This document shows positions 1-10,307 of a stretch of DNA of 64,000 nt, piece after piece. Under the pieces are notes generated by a model. The model was not told the DNA's origin. It was given only the letters and a program-made list of their open reading frames with translations, and ran no database searches. Origin of the DNA: Artemisia argyi (lineage: Eukaryota > Streptophyta > Magnoliopsida > Asterales > Asteraceae). Every line of letters begins with the position of its first letter. The stretch's first letter is position 1. Where the stretch lies: the NCBI GenBank assembly GCA_030686995.1, contig CM060687.1:172341090-172405089 (forward strand). The letters run 5' to 3'. The position numbers and the translations under genes are program-made.

Positions 1-1776
1 CATAGCAATTTGAACCACCTAAAACGAGTATACGAGTCAAAAGTTACGCCCATTTGAAGTTACCAAAGATTTCCGGCAAAACTGCCCAAACCACACTGTT
101 TTGCATTCTGTGATTTTGAAAGTCCCCCTTCTGCTCCGATTCATCAAAAAGTTAAAACACGAAAGTTGTCCGGAACGACGTTTTCGTTCAGGAAGAAAGA
201 AGCTCGAACCCTAAAAACGCTTTCCGAGTGATAAAATTCTTCAAATTCTAAACAGCCCATTTTTAGGCGAAAGTCACTAGATTATGGTTATACTTTAAAA
301 GGAACAAGAGGTCTTATGACCTATAATCAAGACCACAACCATGGCTAGAGCCAAGGTTGTGTCTCATGACCTTGGAACAAGGACCAAAGGTCATGGCTAG
401 GCCATGACGAAATGACCATGTAAGATTACTTAGGCGAAAACGTGAAACAAAGTATTGGCGATAACTTGAACAAGCAACTTGGATCTACTTCATCTAAAGG
501 AACCATGAGATATTACAAAGAGAAAATGGTCATACAAGACTTATGAAACTACCCCTAATAACAATCTTCATGTACTAATAAACTTTCCTAAGTTTATTCA
601 AATATCGGACATGTAATTTTTCGGATCAAAACTTATACTTTATCAACTACTACAATAGTAGGGAGCCTCATGTGAGGAGTTCATTATGTAAGCCGTCGAG
701 TTGAGTTGTGGATTTACGAGTTAAAGTGTCCTGGCTCCTCGAACGCTTACTAACATGACTTCTGAATTATGTCGGCCCGAACGGTAGTAAACGATATACA
801 AAACATACATGTTTCATGAATCATTACTTTCAAAGACTTACACTATACATCATACCACATCATGGACTAAATGCAAGATATATATATAGGCACTACTTCA
901 TATTCTTTACTCCGATCCTAAGTTGCGACATTCTATTATAGGTTGCTCGTAGAAACCTTCGCGATTCGACCATCACATTTACTACTCACTACATAACTTA
1001 AGGTGAGTTCGTAGCCCCACTTTCTATTGTTTAACTATTTTACAAACCCATGGGGGGAATACATGCTATTATTTTTCTACTCGAACACAATGCTTTCTAA
1101 TGTATGCTACCCGACGATGTTTTATTGTCACTAAGTAACGATTGCCATGTTCGAAGTCCCTATATCATGAACCATTAGTCACTACCTATAGTGAGCGCGA
1201 ATATTGTGAATAGATCTATTGGGATTGACGGATCCCATTTGTGTTGAACATCTACGAGTTCACACAAATGCACTATATTTGAGATTTAGAGGTATAATGG
1301 CAAAAGTACCTGGATAGGGCTTCTATAATGCCAATTTGTGGTTCGATGTTAATGCTTTGGTTGCATGAGCTTAGTGCAATAAATAACGACTTTTGTTTTC
1401 TAACTATGAATGTGTGATTAATTACCTCACATTACGATTATTGTGTTCAAACGATTTAACTAAACTCTACGAATTCCACTCAACCTTTGTGTTGACCTCT
1501 CAAGCATGTATTTCAGGTTCATGACGATCAAGGATGGCACGGAAGGGCACGGATACTCAAGAGGGCTATAAATTTTATTATCATTCAAAACTCATTTAAA
1601 TTGTAAACATGGAACCATCTGGGACCTCATTTTGTAATCTCTGATATTTATATAATTTGAATGATAAATCCTTTAAAACGACTCAATTGGAGTTCGTTTT
1701 CTATTATTGTGACTATTGTGCCGTCAAGGAACACCCAGTTCGAATTCCGCTGCAACCATGAATTGGGGGTGTTACA
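1..1776 (+). repeat. 5' LTR of element A, truncated by the window edge
   Basis: It matches the 3' LTR from about 5119 to 6893 at about 99% by eye and ends GGGGTGTTACA at 1776, directly before a primer-binding site. Small open frames inside it are not coding. Around 340-415 it has several short palindromes built on AAGGTCATGG and its complement. Confidence 0.88.
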
Positions 1777-1779
1777 GAT

Positions 1780-1792
1780 TGGTACCAGAGCC
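1780..1792 (+). other. Primer-binding site of element A (initiator tRNA-Met type)
   Basis: TGGTACCAGAGCC starts four bases after the LTR. It matches the usual plant initiator-Met binding site (TGGTATCAGAGCC) with one mismatch. Confidence 0.75.
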
Positions 1793-2585
1793 ATGGTTAT
1801 AGAGAAACGGGTCTAATTGAGACCTAAACTATAACCACACTACAAGCAAAAACATTTTATAGCCTTCCGCTCTCCGTGTCTTCCATCCTCCAGACGATTA
1901 TGGACTTATTAAGCATTTTATGCTACATGAACATATAAGTATATTTATATATACATTCGAGTTATTTTCAATCATTTTATCTAAACATATCTACACATGC
2001 CTATTCTATGGCATTTCGACACAACCACATTCTCCCAACCATGTTCCTACTCCAACATTTTATATCCAAGATATTGTAACGAATTACGATGGTCTTTTCT
2101 ATTTCCCGAACATTGTATGACACAATGGTCTTAATCATTTCTCAAATGTTTTGAGTCACACAATGGTCTAATCTACTTCCGAGACATTGTGATTTGTGCA
2201 ATGGTCTCTCGAATTATTCCACCACCTCATCAATATCATTTCATATGATATCAAAAACCCATCACAATCTATTATGAGATTTCTAAAGGATAAACTAATC
2301 CATCACCTACGAAAGCTGAACTTTCTCTACATTCATCAAAGTTTTCTTCTGAAACCTTCATTGTTAAAAGTTCGTGATCCTCGCCAAGTATGGACTGTTT
2401 TAGAACTACTTAAAACTTCCTTTCCACACGTATCTACCCTTACTATCTTCTATGCGATGGAATGTGAAAACATACGTTACAAGTCTTGTATGGACGGGAC
2501 TTGCAACTTAAGGGTTTGACATCGCCTTTGTTTAGTGGACAGTTTCCCGAAAGCAACGGACATATCACAAGTATACCTAATTTAG

Positions 2586-2699
2586 GTATTTGAAAATTTT
2601 ATCGAACCTCGGCTAAATATAGACTAGTCACCTATATTTAACCTAGGAACAGTGGAATATAGTCTGACTAACTATATTCGACTTAAAATTTTCAAATAC
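2586..2699. repeat. Three-way-junction inverted repeat in element A
   Basis: A perfect 16-bp stem (GTATTTGAAAATTTTA at 2586-2601 with its complement at 2684-2699) encloses two perfect hairpins: AAATATAG/CTATATTT (2615-2622 with 2632-2639) and GAATATAGT/ACTATATTC (2655-2663 with 2671-2679). The two inner hairpins resemble each other, as if duplicated. Function is unknown; a packaging or dimerisation signal is a guess. Confidence 0.7.
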
Positions 2700-3720
2700 T
2701 GAGAGTAGATGTACTAGGGTTATGTTTAGGTTGATTTCCTACTTGAACTCGATAAACCACCAGAATACATTAAAACGATCTAGAGACACAATAGTGCCTT
2801 ACCACTCAGCGAAATCTTAACACCTTATTTGTACTACCTAATTTCATTCTTGAAAGTTTTCATTCATGAGATAATCCGAACTACTATCTTGGGATAGTTA
2901 TCAAATCTTCTCTTCATCCTGTAGAAGTACTATCCTGTTTAGGTCCTAAGGATACAATTCCATCATAAACTTTTAAAATCTCTTAAGATTTTTAAATCAA
3001 ACTCAACATCTATACCTAAGAGTATTAATGTTAAGCATACACTACACACTTTTGTTCGTCAACATATCACATCAATATCTTTACAATCGTTGAAACCACA
3101 AGCTCATTAACAGATCTTGATGCACTTTTAAAGCTCAAATCATCCTTAGCTACACCACAAGCACCCTTACCAGCTTTACAAGATTGAATATTCATCTTGG
3201 AACACCAGTATCATCTCATAATACATTACCTTGTAACTCACCGGCTAATTGTGAATGTTGTGTTGGGAATTCTTAAGTAGGATGATTTGTAATTATTTGA
3301 ATGGATTGGGATGCCTTTTCATTTAAATAAAGACATTGTAAATCACCGAACCATAAGTTTATATTTCCCTATTTACATTGTTTGGGATGCCTCTCTATGT
3401 AGATAAAGAATTATAAACAAGTGGGCTTATTTGTATCCGAAATAACATAAGTATGAAGTCAACAAACACTAGGTACAACAACCGATTACCTACTAGGCTA
3501 TGATTGCAACTACTATCTCAATTCCTATTAATATTCGACTGCTATATCAATTTCCTTTGATATTCGACTATTACCATACCTTTCCTACATAAAAGTAAAC
3601 CTCGTCCTACACCATACACTGAAACGACAAATCAAACTACATCACTGGTAATCCCAGACTATAGTCCTCATAAGTAACCACACCTTTTCATCGACACCAC
3701 TCCAACATATAACACACATA

Positions 3721-3757
3721 GAACTTCGGGACGAAGTTCCCCGTGAGGGGTAGAGAC
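3721..3757 (+). other. Hairpin and polypurine tract of element A
   Basis: GAACTTCG-GGA-CGAAGTTC (3721-3739) is a perfect 8-bp hairpin with a 3-nt loop. It is followed by the purine-rich stretch GTGAGGGGTAGAGAC, ending right at the 3' LTR. The tract is the expected plus-strand priming site. Confidence 0.7.
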
Positions 3758-6700
3758 TGTAACAATTCGCATTTTCAGGTTAATTACTTTTCCCAGCAGG
3801 TCACCCAAGCCAGTACTACTCTCACATGAGCACGCTTAACCGTATGGGCGATTAACCGTTAGACCACAAAACGCGTTTCTAAGACGATTTGAGTTTTCAA
3901 CTTATTAGAAAAAGTCAACATATTTTTCCCTCCTCCATTGACCAAAAATCATCCCTTGATTTTATAAGTCATTCCTTGATTTTTAGGCTTACGGTTTGAT
4001 GTCTAAAAGACATTTAATACCAACCGACACTGGACTGAGCCCAGTCTAGACATTATAAGTCATTTTAAATCATTTATATCCTATTAGAAAAGTAACATTT
4101 TACTTTTCTCAATTTTACGCAATATTCGTACGTTTTACGTATTACGCGTTTTAGACCCGTGTTTCCAGCTTTTAGCAGGGTTTTACCACCCAAATGGAAC
4201 CTACCACTCATTTTATATTTTATTATGTAGTATTTTGACATGTTTAACCATTCTTCCAAGTTTCGTATTTTTACGATACTCGGTTTTACGTTTTGAGGCT
4301 TAATCATTTACGATTGGCATTTCCCGGAGTCAAAACTAACCAAGTATCTTGGATAATATCCTCAAAAGTCCACCCTTGTTCCCCAAGTATATGAACCGAC
4401 CTAGGAGGGGGGGAGTCATCCCATAGGTGGCTTCATCTCATGAAATTACCCTTAGAGCATTAGTTAATTACAAATTGGTCACCAAGTTTTGGTAATTTCC
4501 TAGTTGTTTCCTAACCTCCTCAACTCACTATAAATACTCCCTTCCTCCCCTTCCTTTGTACGCCACCATCACAACACACCAACACCATCTCCTTTGCTTG
4601 ATCTTCTTCCAATTCTATGCAAGAATCAAGTGCAACATCAACCTTGAAACTATAGTTTGGTTTTGATTCATCAAACACTTCCAAACTACATAAACTTTGG
4701 TGATTTCTCTTGAGTTTAAATCTATTCAAGTCACCTCAACCTTCATCATCCATCTTTCAAGATTACAAGAGTAGAAAGATTGCATGAAGTGAAGTGGGTT
4801 GAAGCAAGTCTATCAAAGTCCTATCCTTACATGTTAACTTCCTTTCATCTTTGAAAGCCAAAAGTTGTAAGCCAAACCCTAACATGCTTCTTGTTGAATA
4901 ATCATGTTCATGTTATTTACATATTATTCATGCTATATTATGTCTTGTATTCATGTCCATGATGTATAAAAATGGGTAAAACAAGTATTGATACATATAT
5001 GTAACTTATGTTATTCAAACAAGTAAACTAGTGACTTTCTTGGAGAACCACGACCAAAATGGTAAAATTATGATATTGGATCATTACATATTACAGTATA
5101 TGACTTAACAAGGAAACCATAGCAATTTGAACCACCTAAAACGAGTATACGAGTCAAAAGTTACGCCCATTTGAAGTTACCAAAGATTTCCGGCAAAACT
5201 GCCTAAACCACACTGTTTTGCATTCTGTGATTTTGAAAGTCCCCCTTCTGCTCCGATTCATCAAAAAGTTAAAACACGAAAGTTGTCCGGAACGACGTTT
5301 TCGTTCAGGTATAAAGAAGATCGAACCCTAAAAACGCTTTCCGAGTGATAAAATTCTTCAAATTCTAAACAGCCCATTTTTAGGCGAAAGTCACTAGATT
5401 ATGGTTATACTTTAAAAGGAACAAGAGGTCTTATGACCTATAATCAACACCACAACCATGGCTAGAGCCAAGGTTGTGTCTCATGACCTTGGAACAAGGA
5501 CCAAAGGTCATGGCTAGGCCATGACGAAATGACCATGTAAGATTACTTAGGCGAAAACATGAAACAAAGTATTGGCGATAACTTGAACAAGCAACTTGGA
5601 TCTACTTCATCTAAAGGAACCATGAGATATTACAAAGAGAAAATGGTTATACAAGACTTATGAAACTACCCCTAATAACAATCTTCATGTACTAATAAAC
5701 TTTCCTAAGTTTATTCAAATATCGGACATGTAACTTTTCGGATCAAAACTTATACTTTATCAACTACTACAATAGTAGGGAGCCTCATGTGAGGAGTTCA
5801 TTATGTAAGCCGTCGAGTTGAGTTGTGGATTTATGAGTTAAAGTGTCCTGGCTCCTCGAACGCTTACTAACATGACTTCTGAATTATGTCGGCCCGAACG
5901 GTAGTAAACGATATTCAAAACATACATGTTTCATGAATCATTACTTTCAAAGACTTACACTATACATCATACCACATCATGGACTAAATGCAAGATATAT
6001 ATATAGGCACTACTTCATATTCTTTACTCCGATCCTAAGTTGCGACATTCTATTATAGGTTGCTCGTAGAAACCTTCGCGATTCGACCATCACATTTACT
6101 ACTCACTACATAACTTAAGGTGAGTTCGTAGCCCCACTTTCTATTGTTTAACTATTTTACAAACCCATGGGGGGAATACATGCTCTTATTTTTCTACTCG
6201 AACACAATGCTTTCTAATGTATGCTACCCGACGATGTTTTATTGTCACTAAGTAACGATTGCCATGTTCGAAGTCCCTATATCATGAACCATTAGTCACT
6301 ACCTATAGTGAGCGCGAATATTGTGAATAGATCTATTGGGATTGACGGATCCCATTTGTGTTGAACATCTACGAGTTCACACAAATGCACTATATTTGAG
6401 ATTTAGAGGTATAATGGCAAAAGTACCTGGATAGGGCTTCTATAATGCCAATTTGTGGTTCGATGTTAATGCTTTGGTTGCATGAGCTTAGTGCAATAAA
6501 TAACGACTTTTGTTTTCTAACTATGAATGTGTGATTAATTACCTCACATTACGATTATTGTGTTCAAACGATTTAACTAAACTCTACGAATTCCACTCAA
6601 CCTTTGTGTTGACCTCTCAAGCATGTATTTCAGGTTCATGATGATCAAGGATGGCACGGAAGGGCACGGATACTCAAGAGGGCTATAAATTTTATTATCA

Positions 6701-6893
6701 TTCAAAACTCATTTAAATTGTAAACATGGAACCATCTAGGACCTCATTTTGTAATCTCTGATATTTATATAATTTGAATGATAAATCCTTTAAAACGACT
6801 CAATTGGAGTTCGTTTTCTATTATTGTGACTATTGTGCCGTCAAGTAACACCCAGTTCGAATTCCGCTGCAACCATGAATTGGGGGTGTTACA
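3758..6893 (+). repeat. 3' LTR of element A, complete (3136 bp)
   Basis: It starts TGTAACA after the purine tract and ends TGTTACA. Relative to the solo LTR at 44130-47626 it lacks about 300 bp near its 5' end. It contains a 5S-rRNA-like segment in antisense at 3790-3840. Small open frames at 4074-4307 and 4520-4729 on the - strand have no motif and are not annotated. Confidence 0.9.
3790..3840 (-). other. 5S rRNA internal control region-like segment in the A LTR
   Basis: The - strand reads GTTAAGCGTGCT, four changed bases, TGAGAGTAGTACT, then TGGGTGACC and CTGGGAA. These correspond in order and spacing to box A, the intermediate element and box C of plant 5S rRNA. The 5' half of 5S is not recognisable. 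It lies 32 bases inside the LTR, antisense to the element. The 5S consensus used is from memory. Confidence 0.8.
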
Positions 6894-9800
6894 CATATAG
6901 CTAGGAATTGCACTCTCCCAAAACGTCCTCAAAACTCTGAGTACTTCAAGGACAAGATGTTGCTGATGCAGGCACAAGAGAATGGGACGGTGTTGGATGA
7001 AGAAGCTCTGCTCTTTCTGGCTGGTAATGATGGGAACACCTTTGATGCTGATGTGGATGATCAGCCTGTTCAGTACATGGCTCTAAATGACCCGAATATC
7101 TTTCAAGTTGAAGAGTGTGATGCATTTGACTCAGACGTAGATGACGAACCTACTGCTCAAACCATTCTCATGGCTAATCTGTCTGCAGCTGCATCCTCTC
7201 CACTACATCCTGACTCATCCATCACATCTGCTATCTCTGAGGTACCAACGTCTCTTAATCCTGATCTGAATAATCCTTCAACTTTGCAGGGGGTGTGTGA
7301 CTCGGTACAACTCAAGAATATTGTCAACACAAACGCCACTGATATGGGAAATACCAATAATATCCCATATGAAATGTATGTGAATGATAATGGACTGCCT
7401 GTTGTACCAAGTGACATGCCGTCTATTGAATCAAGTGAATATTTATGAGCAGCGTGCTAAATTTGAGCTGAATGAACGTGAGCAGAAAATGGAATGGCAA
7501 ATGCGTACTTACATATCTGAAAACAATTCCAAACAAGAAACATTGAAAAGGGAGTTAGTTTCTTTAAAAAACCAATTGGATCAAACCGTTAAACAAAAAC
7601 AAGAGTTTCAAAAGGGTCTGACTTTAATCAAACTCGAATACAAAGATAAAGAAACTAAACTTCTAAATGATTTCTCAAAACTCAAAATGTTAAAAAATAA
7701 ACTGGAAGATAAGTTGTATACACAGGGCCAAACCATTCAATATGCTCAAATGATGCAAAACCATAGGAAACTAAGTGAAGAATTTAGTGAACAGGATGCC
7801 TCTAAGCCCAAAGCAAGATGCCTTAGAATTGGTTTAGGTACACAACCTGCATTATATGATGTAAACACTATACTTGAACCTAACCATGCCCCTCCTGATA
7901 TGAGATCCTATGACGAAATTGATGAGGCGGAGGATAGAACTAGGGTAAAACTTGCTGAACGATTAAAGGATCCTAAGTGCATAGCTAAGAATATTGTGTT
8001 TCACTATGATTATGCGAATGACAATCACTCTGCCATTTTTGTTCCTCAAAATAGAATTCTTCCTGACAAAGTGTTTTGGAATATAGACATTGAGAAAATG
8101 CAAGCTGAAAGAGTTGTAGGTAACACACGCACTATCTTTAGAATTGCTGACCCAACCATTTATCCCCTGAACACACCCAGGCACCTCGTACCATTTACTC
8201 TTCCCACACAGTGTAACACTCTAATCGGGTTGTATGTTCTAGGTCAATTGTTTAATGACTTTGAGAAAACCTGTAAATTAAGAATTACACCTACAGGGAT
8301 TATAGAAGGGGAAAGGGGTTTTGAGCAAACAAAACAGTGTTACCTAACTGAAGTTATGCCATTTTTTAAACTTCTCAAAGAACATTTTGAGGGCCTTAAA
8401 AACACCATTAATGATGATGTAACTCTAATGAAAAAGGTTTTTGATGAAGTGGAAAGTGAGGGTAACCAATTAGCTATTGATCTCAAATACAGTGAAACTG
8501 ACAGGAAAAACATTCTCATTATGAATGAAAATTTGATTGCAAATTGCATTGCTAAAGATATGTTTTATACTGTTACCGACTCAACATTATCTGCTAGACA
8601 ATTTCATGAAATGTCGGTTACTTTGAATATCTTCCAGAATCGTGTAATTGAGCTTGAGGGGGAGAATTACAAACTTACTGAAAAAATTCAAAACGACGAC
8701 CATGATAACATGGTTAGGAATTTCTCAAAGCTAGAAGTTGATAATCTGAACCTACAATTAAAATATCAACATCTAGAAGAAAGCATAAAAATATCAAATG
8801 CCAAGACATCTTCGGATGCTCCTGAGTTTGACACATGTTTTGAATTAGCCAAAAAGGATGAAGTAATTCAAGCTCACTCAAACACGATTCGGAAATTGAA
8901 GGTCCAAATTGCACAGTTAAAGTCGAACAAAAGCGACGAGACCAATACCAATTACTAGAAGTCGATAGATTCTAAAAACTTTCAGAAACAAGTCATTATC
9001 AATGAGCTACAACATGAAAATGAGTGGCTTCGTGCTGAAATGTGAAACGCTAAACAACGTTACAAAGAGTTATTTGAGTCTATTAAAATAACACGTGACC
9101 AAAACAATGAAAGAGTCACTTCTTTGTTAAACGAAATTGAGAATCTAAAGACTATGGTGAAGGGTAAAATGCCCGTCGTTTCATGTGATCATGCAATTTC
9201 CAATGTACATGCTTGTAAGAAATATGCGTGCGATGCTGTGAATGTCTCTCTTCCCCTTAGGAACAATAAGTTAGTTCATAGCAACTATCTTAGTAATCTT
9301 AAGGATTGTCTGGCCATACTTAGAGAAACCATTGAAGATGAGAGGATACCTAAACCACTGGATGATGTTATTGTTGGTGCTTGCTTCCTCACTAATAGAG
9401 CCCAGGAATTATTAGAATATGCTATAGGATCATGCCCAAGAATGATAACAAGTCGGATAGGTCATTTGTGTCGCACTCTAACAGTGGAAACAAACATGTT
9501 ACATTAGATTATCCCCAAACCATGTCACAATCCACCATCATGATCACCGGTAAACAAGTAGCATCTAATCATACTAATGTTCCCGTCATTGCTTCTACAG
9601 GAGTAAAAGGTGTATCTAATGCTAGCAAGTCACAGCCTAGGTGCAATACAAAGAATGGTAGGACTTTGCCGGCTAAGAGTACACTTATGAAGGAAGTAGA
9701 AGAATCCTCTAGGAACAATAAAGTTATGCTTAATGAAAAGAATCAAGTTGATTCAAACATTTGTGTTAACAATGATGTAATTAATTCGAATTTTGGTGCT

Positions 9801-10307
9801 ATTTGTAAGACTTGTAACAAATGTTTATTTTATGGTAATCATGATGCTTGTGTTGTGTCCTTTCTAAAATCCACTATGAAATCTCCTGTTATGAATGTCT
9901 CGAGTGTTAAACGGGTAAAACAAGTATGGAATAAAACAGGAAAAGTGTTCACTAATGTTGGCTATCAATGGAGACCTACTGGAAGGAAATTCACCCTAAG
10001 GGAAAAGTGCCCAATGACTAGGATCACTAACTCCAAAGTTGTGCCTATTAATAAGTGGAAACCTACTGGTAGGATGTTTCCATTAGAAGCACCTAGTACC
10101 ACTCCTAGTTCTAGTGCATCAAAATGTGAAAATTCCAGTGAGATATCTGTAACATCTGATAATCCAATATTTGTGTGTGCTAACCAAACGGACCCCAACT
10201 GTTTGTGGGGCTCCAGCATTTTCAGTTATCCACCATTGTCTGGTTTCAAATGCAGGTCGTACAAATCGTCCTTTGGTATTTGGACTCAGGCTGCTCAAAA
10301 CATATGA
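6894..10307 (+). pseudogene. Element B gag, 3' part, with long coiled-coil extension
   Basis: It would encode the capsid/nucleocapsid precursor. It enters in the zinc-knuckle region (H-I-A-R-N-C at 6894-6911), continues through an acidic stretch (6957-7440), then about 700 residues rich in Glu, Lys, Gln and Leu that look coiled-coil (7445-9430), and a Lys/Ser/Thr-rich tail ending G-I-W-T-Q-A-A-Q-N-I at 10304. Lesions: a frame change near 7425-7445, TAG at 8956, TGA near 9043, and a frame change near 9435. It overlaps pol in the -1 frame before its stop at 10305. Element C carries a parallel copy of the coiled-coil part. The intact family protein would be a single Gag. Confidence 0.8.

Larger units (their letters stand above)
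1777..3757 (+). other. Non-coding interior of element A
   Basis: No convincing coding sequence in about 2 kb. The two longest frames (1920-2120 and 2196-2519) have no domain motifs. The region holds a folded inverted-repeat structure at 2586-2699, and a hairpin plus purine tract before the 3' LTR. It is probably a packaging and priming template only. Confidence 0.7.
1..6893 (+). mobile_element. Element A: non-autonomous Ty3-like LTR retrotransposon, left end outside window
   Basis: Positions 1-1776 and about 5119-6893 are nearly identical, with about 15 substitutions by eye. They are the 3' parts of two LTRs; the 3' LTR is complete at 3758-6893. The LTR begins TGTAACA and ends TGTTACA, an inverted terminal repeat. 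The interior (1777-3757) is only about 2 kb and has no gag, protease, RT or integrase: its longest reading frames are about 66 and 107 codons with no recognisable motif. The element therefore looks non-autonomous (LARD-like) and would be mobilised by a relative's proteins. The long LTRs and the motif before the 3' LTR resemble Tekay/Del-type Ty3 elements, which is an inference. The right flank CATAT lies in the zinc-knuckle codons of element B, so A inserted into B. Confidence 0.85.

Noticed and set aside
4074..4729. Open frames of 77 and 69 codons on the - strand in the A LTR
   Set aside because: No motif, and they lie in an LTR that is non-coding elsewhere. The frames are not kept as genes.
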